Positions 29,012 to 40,328 of a stretch of 64,000 bases of DNA are shown piece by piece. Made by a program: the position numbers and the translations under genes. The DNA comes from Owenia fusiformis. Lineage: Eukaryota > Annelida > Polychaeta > Sabellida > Oweniidae. The number at the start of each line of letters is the position of its first letter. Within the stretch, counting starts at the first letter, position 1. A model generated the notes under the pieces. The model saw nothing but the letters and a program-made list of their open reading frames with translations, was not told the origin of the DNA and made no database searches. The stretch spans positions 29,070,166-29,134,165 of the forward strand of contig CAIIXF020000011.1 in NCBI GenBank assembly GCA_903813345.2, written 5' to 3'.

Positions 29012-29986
29012 ATGAGCAATAACAGTAGTTTAATATCTGATAACTTTAACACAGATGATATTGAAGAAGTCAACCACTTTCTGACCACTATTCCTACAGT
29101 GCTTATAATACTGATGTGTCCTATTATAATATTTACAAACGTTCTAACAATAACTGCAATAAGGAAATTCTATTATCTCCAAACACCAGCCAACATGTAT
29201 GTGCTGTGTCTATCATGTGCCGATTTACTTTTAGGAATATCCATGCTTTTCTGTACATTCCGAGTCTTTAACCCCAAGGTATTGAATTTTGAAGGGGATG
29301 CTACAGAGAAAAACTCATGCTTAATTTGCTTGGGTATGATGGTTGGATCTGCGGCAGTGTCTTATTTAACATTGACTGCCATGGCAGTTGATCGACTCAT
29401 AGCCGTCACACGGCCATTTCTCTATGAGAGATATTTCTCATTAAAAGTTGTTAGATTCAACATTGTGCTTTTATGGATCCTTGGCTTTATAGGCATGACC
29501 GTTATTTGCACACATGATAGTTGGGAACCGGGGAAGGCATGTCATCTGTCTAAAACCCTTCAACGACTGATGCTATCTATTTTCCTGTTCATCCCATGCA
29601 TCATCCTGACACTGATAATCAGTGGATCTTATGCCAGGATCATCTTCACTGTTCGACAGCAACAACAGAGGATCACGATACAAAACAATGCGATATTATC
29701 CTCAGATGTTTTAATGGAACAAAAGAGACAAGCGAGTTTGAAACTAGCGAAGACCATGCTAACTGTCTATGGGGTCCTTCTGCTATGTTATACACCTTTC
29801 ATTATTGTCACATTACTGCAAGCTGTATTAGGGAATGATCATTTTGGACTTTTGATATTTAATAAGTATGCCGATGTGTTAGTTAGTTGTAATTCTTTCA
29901 TTAATGCATTGATATATGGATGGAGAATGCCAGACTTTAGAAGAGCATATAAACAATTGCTCTGTGGGCAATGTAGGACCATGTGA
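29012..29986 (+). CDS. orphan class A (rhodopsin-like) GPCR, single exon
   Basis: 324 aa, seven hydrophobic helices at about 28-50, 61-83, 103-125, 148-167, 184-207, 245-271 and 283-303. Class A hallmarks: FTNVLT in TM1 (GN-like), LSCADLLLG in TM2, DRL at 127-129 in place of DRY, CYTPF in TM6 and NALIYGWR in TM7 in place of NPxxY. NNSS at 3-6 is a glycosylation site at the extracellular N-terminus. C103 and C177 can form the usual disulfide. The very short C-tail ends CGQCRTM. The ATG is the first in frame. The ligand is not predictable. The family resembles the many intronless orphan receptors expanded in marine invertebrates. Its last ~12 codons and stop form the first unit of a tandem array. 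Confidence 0.93.
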   Translation: MSNNSSLISDNFNTDDIEEVNHFLTTIPTVLIILMCPIIIFTNVLTITAIRKFYYLQTPANMYVLCLSCADLLLGISMLFCTFRVFNPKVLNFEGDATEKNSCLICLGMMVGSAAVSYLTLTAMAVDRLIAVTRPFLYERYFSLKVVRFNIVLLWILGFIGMTVICTHDSWEPGKACHLSKTLQRLMLSIFLFIPCIILTLIISGSYARIIFTVRQQQQRITIQNNAILSSDVLMEQKRQASLKLAKTMLTVYGVLLLCYTPFIIVTLLQAVLGNDHFGLLIFNKYADVLVSCNSFINALIYGWRMPDFRRAYKQLLCGQCRTM

Positions 29987-30425
29987 AGAAAAGAAGGACA
30001 TATTCTATTGATAACTGCTCTGTGGACAATGTAACGCAATGTGATGGAGATATCTGTAGACAAAATAAACAATTGCTCTGTGGGTAATGTAGGACCATGT
30101 GAGGAACAGAAGGACATATCTATAGAGATAACTGCTTGCTCCATGGACAATGTAACGCAATGTGATGGAGATATCTGTAGACAAAATAAACAATTGCTCT
30201 GTGGGTAATGTAGGACCATGTGAAGAACAGAAGGACATATCTATAGGTAACTGCTCCATGGACAATGTAACGCAATGTGATGGAGATATCTGTAGACAAA
30301 ATAAACAATTGCTCTGTGGGTAATGTAGGACCATGTGAAGAACAGAAGGACATATCTATAGAGATAACTCCTTGCTCCATGGACAATGTAATGCAATGTG
30401 ATGGATGTATCTGTAAACAAAATCT
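29951..30425 (+). repeat. tandem array starting within the GPCR C-tail
   Basis: AAACAATTGCTCTGTGGG begins at 29951 (codons for KQLLCG), 30067, 30188 and 30303, i.e. units of 116, 121 and 115 bp. Each unit is itself a dimer of ~60-bp halves (GCTCTGTGGGTAATGTAGGA and GCTCCATGGACAATGTAACG). In downstream copies CAA of the receptor is TAA. Both halves keep ATGTGA. Confidence 0.9.
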
Positions 30426-30489
30426 GTTTGAACAATTTGGAACCATTGGATGATATATGACATCCACTGGCATACATTGAAGAATATAA

Positions 30490-31165
30490 TTATCTATACA
30501 ACTTCTTTTGTTGACAATGCTGGACCATGTGCACGCCCAGCCCAGTGATCAGACAAAATGGTTGGAGAGGGAGTAGAAGAAAATTCAACAAATCTGAAAT
30601 ATTTATTTTTTCAAGAGAAAGTTTACAATTAAATTACTAAACGAACAGGTGTGTGATATGGTATCTGAGAGCTATTGAAAAAATATTTATGGATAATTTC
30701 TGTGTGGGTAATGAATGACATGTTATGGAAAGGACATGATAATGTTATGGCAACAAGAACAAATATAGACAAGTTGTATGGAGGCAATGCAAGTCTGTGT
30801 AATCGATATAGATATAGCAGAACAACAGACAATTTTGTGTGGAGAATTTAGGGCTGTGTAATGATATAATGTGTGTGGTGGGTCTAAGGGCATAAAATGG
30901 AAACAATATATAATTTTACTTATTATTTATGTGCATAAATTCATTTTTATTCTGAACGATCGACCTGACATCTTTATATAAATCTATAATGTACTTGTAT
31001 TGAGTGAGTTCCGTCATGCGCAGTTAGAAAATTAAAAATTTATTATATTAAACAATGCAAGACCATGTGTTGACTCTAGTATTAAGAATAGAACTGAAGA
31101 GAAGAAAGATATAGATGACATATGTACAGCTTCTCTGTGGACAATGAAGAACTATGTGTTCAGTA
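30490..31165 (+). repeat. decayed continuation of the GPCR-tail array
   Basis: Scattered pieces keep the pattern, e.g. GACAATGCTGGACCATGTG (30513), CTGTGTGGGTAATGAATGAC (~30700), TTTTGTGTGGAGAATTTAGG (~30832), AACAATGCAAGACCATGTG (31052) and CTTCTCTGTGGACAATGAAG (~31130). They are spaced irregularly, so this looks like an older part of the same array. Confidence 0.5.
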
Positions 31166-33986
31166 CAATTATTAAGACACGGCAACATCAGAGTGAGAGG
31201 GAATATGTTTTCCAGTGACATCTATATTTAAGATTTTATCATAGAAATGAGAGAATGCTATACTTTCTCGTGTACCCTTTCTTGCAGTTGTGTTGCAATT
31301 CAGCATAGAAACTACTGTGCAAAAATGCTTTACAATATGTACAACAATAGTAGAAATGTTCTTTATTCTTTATATTTTAATATAATTATACAATAAACAT
31401 TGAAAATTTCAATCACCTAGGAGTCATTAGTTAGTAACCAGTTTTACAACCAAGTGGTTTTTCTGATCTTTCTGGTTTATCTCTTGAATGCCCTTGGCTC
31501 TATTATCTAGCCTATCAAGCCTGTCACATGTTCTCCAAAAACTGAATTATGAAAGATGATAAGCACAATAACTGGATAGGAATGTCTAGTTTTGGTAGTG
31601 TCAGAGAATGATATTTTACCAATGAATATCAAGCATTTGGCACAATTAATTTCTAACTTAAAAGAAGCTAATATCAGATAAAATAAAGCCCATAAAAATC
31701 AGCCCTATACAATGGCCAAATCAACCATTATTTTTTCATGAATTTGTTGGAAGTAAGTTCTCATCATAATTTTTGAAAATGGCACTGATGTCCTTAACTT
31801 TAGAATATCATTTTTGTATTATAACTTTTTATTGCATTTACATGAAAGTTTCTAATACATATCTGGGATTGTCGAAATGTTGATGAAAAACAGGGACTAC
31901 ATTTTTTAATGAAAAATGGGTTATGTTTTTAGATTCAGAATCCTGCCTATGGTCAGCCCAGAATCATAGAAAGTTGTGCCGCTTTCCAGTGAGAATATGA
32001 ATAAGGTGAGTTGAACTATTGTCATTTAAAAGATGTCAGGCCTTTGTAAATATTGGTATACAACTTTAAGGCCTGAGTGTTGTCTAAGGTGTTAAGGTGT
32101 TTTTGGCCTATAGTTTTGATATTTAATGTGTATTTTTGAACAAACTTTAAAAATATACATAAGTTTGAGAAATACATTTTGTGTAATGTGTCAACTCTAC
32201 TATACAGGTTTGTAAAATTATTTGAAATCAAATCAGAACCGATTTTAATTAATTTTCATATTTTTATTAAGATATTTATTTTATTAAAAAAGTTACATTG
32301 AACAATGAAATATCTTTAAGAAAAAGAAGCATTATCTTGATATTTATATTTTGATTAAGTTTAAAGTTTATCACAATGGAACTTTGCTAAAGCTATTTAG
32401 AATATATCAAGCTGCAAAAGTCAATCAACTTGGAAAGCTGTTTGGTGTTTGCGAAGCAATTTTAAACAATCTTATTAATTCTCCACTCATTGAAATAACC
32501 ACATTGATAGCATTTTCGAAGCTTTATTTTACAAGATGCGTTATTGCGGATTAAAACCGAGTGAAAATATTTGATTGAATTAAGGAGCTGGTAAACAAGA
32601 CCTGTTGTTCATATTATAGAAGGTTTACTTGATACAGACGTCAATTCTATTCACAAAATGCCTCCGTCTGGATGTCTATTTAAAACTATTGAACATTTTG
32701 TATCTAAGAGACTAAAAAATTATTGACATCTTTTGTGAAACCCTATGTTTAAAGTGCCCCATTTGTCTTCCTTTTCTCTGACATTTCTCAAATATATTTT
32801 TGATTTTAATAAAATTCTGCATAATTTTTAAGTAATCTACTTACATTTGCTAAATCAATTCTGCATTATTTCACTATTTTTAATGTTCTTTTCGGCTTAA
32901 AATCATATCTTTTTGATATTTATTGTTTAGGTAAAGCGTTAATTTGATGCATTATACTGGAGTCTTAATGAAAGCTTAGGCATGGATTGTTCATATAGAC
33001 ACAATGTTTAAAAGAAGGAAAATATGATTTCTGATTTCTTTTATCTGAGGTGCCATTCATTGATAAGGAGGGAACAACTGAGTTATTGCAGCTTTTCTAA
33101 ACAATTTAATTATCATGAAAACACCCGTTCATTAGATATCTATTCAGTGAGGTTAATTTTATATTGCGTCATTCTGTTGTCAATGACACGTCTGATTTTC
33201 TATGACATTTAGAGTTTTTGCGTAATGCTTTCACTTAGTCCTTCTGTTAAATTTGGTTTATCTCCAAAATAGTCTGATGTCTTAATAACTGGGCAGTTCA
33301 AATTATTTTCTATTTGGCTGTTCTTTTGTGCATTTAAATTTGAAATTGAATTTCTTTAACTTAAAAACTGATTTTCTTCAATTTTGATTTAAAGATCTGA
33401 ATGTAGTATGGAGATAACTCCATTTTAAATACAAAGTCAATTCAATAGGAGTATTTCAAGTAATTATTATAAGTTTTTATTAACTAGAAGGTATTGTATT
33501 AACATTTAGAGTACTTCAGGAGTTTATTAACACTTCATAAATATTTTAATGATAATGAAAAAAGTTCATTTAAGACACATGCAGAAAATTCAATTATATT
33601 CAAAGATACTATTACTGATGTCTTTCTATTCTCTGTATCACTTCTCCATTTTTTATACTTATTTATTTGAAATAATTAATTTAGATACTCCTTTTCTACA
33701 GGTTATAAGAAAACTGGCCCTTAAAGAGGTTATGTTAAAGAGCACTTTCAAATGAAGCCTGTATAATGTTGTAAATTTTGTAATAAAAACTGAAATAAAT
33801 TATTTTGAAATTGAAATGGAAACGTGTGTGGAATCATATTATTGCAGAAATAATTCATCCTTTATTAAAGCTGGAATCATAGGTATTAAGGATCAATGCA
33901 GTCATCATGCATGATTTTTGAGCCAATCCTATCCCATTCCAAATACGAAATCATAAGAAGGATCCCGGGAGAAGGATCTACTATTA
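31166..33986. other. AT-rich intergenic DNA, no gene
   Basis: Very AT-rich. No splice-supported coding exon or element boundary was recognised. Confidence 0.4.
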
Positions 33987-34531
33987 GGTAGCGATCTGAG
34001 GCACTTTGATCAGGGTGTTGTCGGGACAATTTCTCTTGTGACTTAGGTTATGTATTTAGGTCTATCTCAACAGATTTTACTGGTCTTATGCGCCGCAAAT
34101 GGTGCGAAAGATGTTAAAATTGCATTTTCGACCCTAAAATTCAGATTTCTTGGGGGTACATTATTATCTAGCTATAAAACAAAAACTAAACAACCAATGC
34201 TTCTTTCTTTTGGTGTTTCTGTTAAGAGTAATCATACTTACAATGCATATGTAAAAAAATTGAAGAATTTTAACTTTATTTAAAAACAACAACATTTTTT
34301 CACCCTAAAATCATAGAATTTTTGGGGGTTGAGAGACACTGATTGGTATTGATTTTTTAATTTCTCAATCAATCTCAGTTTAATATTAATGGAACTTTCC
34401 TAAAAGTAGCACCAACATGTCCCCAACACATTACCATAAAGAAAAAACTCAAACTCTAACAATTTTTTTTGCCTATAGGGGTCAATTTACCTCTCCCCTC
34501 TTTCCCTTTTTACAAGGGCGTGGCCATATTG
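33987..34531 (+). repeat. left TIR, copy 1
   Basis: About 545 bp, inverse of 38046-38586. Inner limit near AAGGGCGTGGCCAT. Open frames inside (e.g. 34050-34283) are TIR sequence, not genes. Confidence 0.85.
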
Positions 34532-34825
34532 GCATGTTCATCTAAAAATAAATACTTCATGTTCATATCCATCCTCTGATCACAGGGCTTCAAAATCAAG
34601 AACATATTCTTTCTTTTTACCCCCTGCGATAAGCAGTTACCATTTCCCCGATTAAGAACTCGCAATCCGATTGGCTGTCGCAACACTGCGACAGAAATCA
34701 TTGTGCATAATTAGATCATGTGATTCAGTTAAATCGGCACGTCCAAATTTGTAATAGCAGGGGGAAGAAGGAGGTACGGATTCTGGAAACCTGCTTAGGA
34801 TGGTTCATATCAGGTTATCATTTTT

Positions 34826-35330
34826 ATGTCACCAACAAAAAGTGGTGACATATTGTTAAGGTCTCTGTTCTTTTTTGACGGTGGTCAGTGGTCGGCGGTT
34901 TGTGGTTGGTGGTTGGCAATTGGGGTCTGTAATAAATTCTTACAATTTCCAATAATTTACAAATACTGTATAGACTGACTTCAATTGTTTTCAAAATCAT
35001 CTACATGTTTTCAGATGTTCAAATCTGACTTTATATTTAAGATTTGACCTTCAATGACCTTTTCAAGGTCAGAAAAGGTCTTTTTTCAACTTGCTTCAAA
35101 TCAACCTTTTTTCAAAATCATCTATAAGTTATCGGAAGTTCAAATCTGACTTAAGGTCTGAGATTTGACCTTCAATGACCTTTTTAAGATTTAAGAATAT
35201 AGATTTGATCATTAAATGACATTCTAAAGGTCAAAATAGATTTGACCTTTAGTTACCTCCTCAAGGTCAAAAAGATATTTTTTATCTTGTTTCAACTAGG
35301 TGGTGACATTTTGTCATGTTAATGCCTTGT
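34826..35330. mobile_element. half-site element, copy C, nested in transposon copy 1
   Basis: Starts ATGTCACCAACAAAAAGTGG and ends GGTGGTGACATTTTGTCATG followed by TTAATGCCTTGT, as in copy A. Holds about two internal units with TGACCT/AGGTCA words. Confidence 0.85.
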
Positions 35331-35728
35331 TTTACTTGTAGCTAGTGAATGTCTTTAAAATGACATACGAGAAATGACATCAGCCTAATTCAGTGGGACC
35401 TGTGTTGGTGAACACCTTTCTCTAGTGAACACCTATGTAAAATGAACACCCTATTTTCAGCACATTCCTTGATTCCAATACAAATTGTCTTTCTGTATTG
35501 AAATCTACCAATAGTGAACACATTTTTGTGGCTCTATGGATGTTCACTGTACACAGGTTTTACTTTATACAAAATACCTTTATATTTAACTTTAATTAAT
35601 AAACTGATTATCTAATTGCAATTATAAATTGCTATCCATTATTTGCAGGGACCATGTAGAAAAACAATAAGGGAGAATAGTAAGCTATTCAAGGCTTATT
35701 ACTGTCTGATGTTCTATTATTAATTAAT

Positions 35729-37767
35729 TTGATTGATTCAATTGATGGCTTTCTCAATCCATTCCAAATTGAGGACAATGATCATTTATACTGTATATCA
35801 TCTGGAATGCCAACACCCTCTAATTTAGCAGATGATCTCTTAAATGTAGCATCCAAGGGCACACAAGCCTTTAAGCAATATATTCAAGACCAATTTGTGC
35901 AGAAGGGAAAAAGTTTTCATGACCCCATAAAAGAATGAAACTGAAAACATCTGAATTCAATGCTGGAGTCAAAAAGGTGAAAAGCTCTGGAAACAAACTG
36001 ATTGAGATTAGAGCTGAGCGCAATATATTTGGCCAGTTAGTCATGTTATCAGAGCAGCATAGTATCAGTCTAAAGCGAATATTGGAATATCCCCTGAGTC
36101 CAATACCCTGGGCTCTTGGAACACCTGATGGGCTCTTGGTTAAAACAGAAAAGTCTAAATTATTACATGATCTGGAAACATATAATATTGGACATGGACC
36201 CAAACCAGAAAAAACAATTATAGTCTATGACGGCAATGCATTGTTCTATATTCTTCCTGAGCGACCCAAAACATTTGGATTATTGGCAGAGAGGATCCTT
36301 CAGATGCTTCCTATAAGAAAGATTCAATTAAAGAACCAGAAAGAATATGCAGGCGTGTCTCCAAAAAGCTAATAATAAAAGGACCCAATACCAGGATTCC
36401 TAACAATTGGAAGGAATTCCTTTTAAATGATGAGAATGAAATGCAGCTGAGTAAGTTGATCCTTGAAGAATGGAAAAAGATAAAAATGCTCCTAAACTCA
36501 AAGAAAGACAGATTCATGTGGTGAGATCTGTACAGTGCACCAGTGATAGAACTACTGTTACACATAGAGTTGAACCTAGTCTGAAATCTTCCCACAAAGA
36601 GGCAGATACAAAAATTATACTCCATGCAATTAACATGAAATGAACCTGAAAATACAGAAAAAACTATAGTTGTGAGATCCCCAGATAGCGATGTTTTTGT
36701 ACTTGTGCACTTTCCAATCATATTCAAACTCCATTAATTTTCGACACTGGTAGAGCAGACCACATATGACTTATTAAAGGTGCAACAATTAGTGCAGTGG
36801 GGTAATTCAACGATCATCGACCAGTGTCAAAATATATTTAAGTTTGGATATTTCATCAAGACTAACATATATTTTTATTATCTACAAAGAAACCCCCTGG
36901 ATGAACATAATTTCAGCTGATATTCTTCTTGAAATGTGGTGAATCTTAAAAATCAAATATAGAAGCTTTGAACTGAATTTACACTTCTAAATTGAGAGTT
37001 TATCCATACATTTTCAGAAAATAGGTATGTCAAAGAAGATGTTAAGCCAAATATTGACCTGATAGCTCAGAAAAAAGAAAAAAATTCCAATTTTCTCTCT
37101 ACAGTCCTTGTTGCCCCTTTAATGTAAAGGAAGTAGGAAATGCGCTCAGTTCAGACATTTGTAAATTTGTAATGCTTTACCAGCCTTCCATTCATTCACT
37201 GGATGTGATTCCTTCATTGCCTTTGTGAGAAGGGGGAAAGTGTCCCCCCCCCCCCTAAAATTACTTATGAGATCTGTAGGATTTCAAAAAAGTTTCGGCA
37301 CCATTGGAGGGGTCATTAATGATCAAACTGCTTAATGTGCTGAGAAGTTTACTTGCCAGATGTATGGAAACAAAAAGTGTTCAAATATAAATGAGCTGAG
37401 ATATACCTTATTCGAGAACAAATTCCAACCAAAATCTGCTCCAAGTGTGATAACAAGCTATGAAGGCACTGACATAAGCCTCCTACCCCCATGTAAAGAT
37501 TCACTACAGCAGCGTCTAGCAAGGGCCAATTATCAAGCACACATATGGAAACTTGCCCACATCCCCTCCCCATCAATTCCCTCCCCTGTGTCACATGGAT
37601 GGAGGATGAAAGATGGCCATTTGGATTTCCAATGGGTGTCAAATCCAGATAAAATACTACCCCAGGACCTGGTAGATGTTATATTAGATGATACTTTAGA
37701 GGATCAAAATGAAGAGGAAGTTTGTGAAATACAAAGCTTTGTGGATGAAATATATTCTGGTGAATAA
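35729..37767 (+). pseudogene. PIN/FEN-like nuclease protein of the transposon, frameshifted (copy 1)
   Basis: Conserved blocks lie in order but in different frames. 35729-35938: FLNPFQIEDNDHLYCISSG, stopping at a shift within PIK-MKLKT. 35935-36372: GTPDGLLVKTEKSKLL and YDGNALFY...TFGLLAERIL. 36321-36523: DSIKEPERICRRVSKKLIIK and IPNNWKEFLLNDEN. 36479-36643: SHKEADTKIILHA. 36645-36737: VVRSPDSDVFVL. 36763-36800: LLKVQQLVQWG. 37171-37239: ALPAFHSFTGCDSFIAFV. 37342-37767: EKFTCQMYGNKKCS, LLPPCKDSLQQRLARANYQA and HIPSPSIPSPVSHGW. The acidic motifs DGNA, EADT and PDSD are what I expect of a PIN/FEN-type metal-binding site. This arrangement matches an abundant unnamed protein family of marine invertebrate genomes that I recall only as uncharacterised. 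At least four frame breaks make it non-functional. The acidic C-terminus lacks the Cys-rich tail I recall in relatives. Confidence 0.75.
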
Positions 37768-38045
37768 AAACTACATTTGTGATGACAGAAATTCATACAA
37801 TGAGTAAAATTAATATTATGACTGAGTTGTGAACTGTGTATTAGATAATATTCAACTTCAGATTTTTAATATTCTTATATCTCGAGCCTACATAGAATAA
37901 ATATTGTATTATAAATAATTCACAGGTATGTACTATATGTATACACCTAAGTGAAAATATTTTATGGTAATATATTTGATAAAATACATGATATGTACAT
38001 GTATTCATTTAATGTGACATCATGCTACTGTTTAAATCCACATGT

Positions 38046-38586
38046 ATTAATGGCCACACCCCTTTTATAAGGGAAAGAGGGGAGAGGTAAATTGACTCTA
38101 ATAGATAAAAACATCAGAGTTTGAGTTTTTTCTTTATGGGTAATATGCTGGGGACATGTTGGTGCTATTTTTAGGAAAGTTTCATTAATATTAAACAAAG
38201 ATTGATTGAGAAATTAAAATATCAATTCCGATCAGTGTCTCTTGACCCCCCTAAATTCGATGATTTTAGGGTGAAAAAATGTTGTTGTTTTTAAATTAAG
38301 TTAAAATTCTTCAATTCTTTTACATATGCATTTTAAATATAATTACTCTTAACAGAAACACCAAAAGAAAGAAGCATTGGTTGTTTAGTTTTTGTTTTAT
38401 AGCTAGATAATAATGTACCCCCAAGAAATCTGAATTTTAGGGTCGAAAATGCAATTTTAACATCTTTCGCACCATTTGCGGCGCATAAGACCAGTAAAAT
38501 CTGTTGAGATAGACCTAAATACATAACCTAAGTCACAAGAGAAATTGTCCCGACAATACCCTGATCGAAGTGCCTCAGATCGCTAC
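38046..38586 (-). repeat. right TIR, copy 1
   Basis: Begins near ATGGCCACACCCCTTTTATAA and ends ATCGCTAC. Inverse of 33987-34531 with small differences (for example CTTTGATCAGGGTGTT versus CTTCGATCAGGGTATT after inversion). Confidence 0.85.
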
Positions 38587-39131
38587 GGTAGCGATCTGAG
38601 GCACTTTGATCAGGGTGTTGTCGGGACAATTTCTCTTGTGACTTAGGTTATGTATTTAGGTCTATCTCAACAGATTTTACTGGTCTTATGCGCCGCAAAT
38701 GGTGCGAAAGATGTTAAAATTGCATTTTCGACCCTAAAATTCAGATTTCTTGGGGGTACATTATTATCTAGCTATAAAACAAAAACTAAACAACCAATGC
38801 TTCTTTCTTTTGGTGTTTCTGTTAAGAGTAATCATACTTACAATGCATATGTAAAAAAATTGAAGAATTTTAACTTTATTTAAAAACAACAACATTTTTT
38901 CACCCTAAAATCATAGAATTTTTGGGGGTTGAGAGACACTGATTGGTATTGATTTTTTAATTTCTCAATCAATCTCAGTTTAATATTAATGGAACTTTCC
39001 TAAAAGTAGCACCAACATGTCCCCAACACATTACCATAAAGAAAAAACTCAAACTCTAACAATTTTTTTTGCCTATAGGGGTCAATTTACCTCTCCCCTC
39101 TTTCCCTTTTTACAAGGGCGTGGCCATATTG
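38587..39131 (+). repeat. left TIR, copy 2
   Basis: Same as 33987-34531. Together with the right TIR of copy 1 it makes a ~1.1-kb palindrome centred on 38586/38587. Confidence 0.85.
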
Positions 39132-39425
39132 GCATGTTCATCTAAAAATAAATACTTCATGTTCATATCCATCCTCTGATCACAGGGCTTCAAAATCAAG
39201 AACATATTCTTTCTTTTTACCCCCTGCGATAAGCAGTTACCATTTCCCCGATTAAGAACTCGCAATCCGATTGGCTGTCGCAACACTGCGACAGAAATCA
39301 TTGTGCATAATTAGATCATGTGATTCAGTTAAATCGGCACGTCCAAATTTGTAATAGCAGGGGGAAGAAGGAGGTACGGATTCTGGAAACCTGCTTAGGA
39401 TGGTTCATATCAGGTTATCATTTTT

Positions 39426-39930
39426 ATGTCACCAACAAAAAGTGGTGACATATTGTTAAGGTCTCTGTTCTTTTTTGACGGTGGTCAGTGGTCGGCGGTT
39501 TGTGGTTGGTGGTTGGCAATTGGGGTCTGTAATAAATTCTTACAATTTCCAATAATTTACAAATACTGTATAGACTGACTTCAATTGTTTTCAAAATCAT
39601 CTACATGTTTTCAGATGTTCAAATCTGACTTTATATTTAAGATTTGACCTTCAATGACCTTTTCAAGGTCAGAAAAGGTCTTTTTTCAACTTGCTTCAAA
39701 TCAACCTTTTTTCAAAATCATCTATAAGTTATCGGAAGTTCAAATCTGACTTAAGGTCTGAGATTTGACCTTCAATGACCTTTTTAAGATTTAAGAATAT
39801 AGATTTGATCATTAAATGACATTCTAAAGGTCAAAATAGATTTGACCTTTAGTTACCTCCTCAAGGTCAAAAAGATATTTTTTATCTTGTTTCAACTAGG
39901 TGGTGACATTTTGTCATGTTAATGCCTTGT
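39426..39930. mobile_element. half-site element, copy D, nested in transposon copy 2
   Basis: Identical to 34826-35330 and duplicated with its host. Confidence 0.85.
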
Positions 39931-40328
39931 TTTACTTGTAGCTAGTGAATGTCTTTAAAATGACATACGAGAAATGACATCAGCCTAATTCAGTGGGACC
40001 TGTGTTGGTGAACACCTTTCTCTAGTGAACACCTATGTAAAATGAACACCCTATTTTCAGCACATTCCTTGATTCCAATACAAATTGTCTTTCTGTATTG
40101 AAATCTACCAATAGTGAACACATTTTTGTGGCTCTATGGATGTTCACTGTACACAGGTTTTACTTTATACAAAATACCTTTATATTTAACTTTAATTAAT
40201 AAACTGATTATCTAATTGCAATTATAAATTGCTATCCATTATTTGCAGGGACCATGTAGAAAAACAATAAGGGAGAATAGTAAGCTATTCAAGGCTTATT
40301 ACTGTCTGATGTTCTATTATTAATTAAT

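Larger units (their letters stand above)
33987..38586 (+). mobile_element. 4.6-kb DNA transposon with ~540-bp TIRs and broken PIN-like nuclease gene, copy 1
   Basis: Starts GGTAGCGATCTGAGG and ends CCTCAGATCGCTAC. The left ~545 bp (33987-34531) is inverted at 38046-38586 with scattered mismatches. The interior holds a half-site element (34826-35330), a small inverted-repeat element (ACCTGTGT...ACACAGGT, 35397-35558) and a pseudogene for a PIN/FEN-like protein (35729-37767). TA is present directly outside both ends of the pair (ATTA left, TATA right once the final C is included), a possible TA target. It is followed without spacer by an identical copy. Confidence 0.85.

Noticed and set aside
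29839-30477. Overlapping minus-strand open frames with repeated peptides
   Set aside because: They are translations of the tandem array downstream of the GPCR, in antisense.
34050-34283. Open frame repeated at 38650 and, inverted, at 38333 and 42933
   Set aside because: It is terminal inverted repeat sequence, present only because the TIR is repeated.
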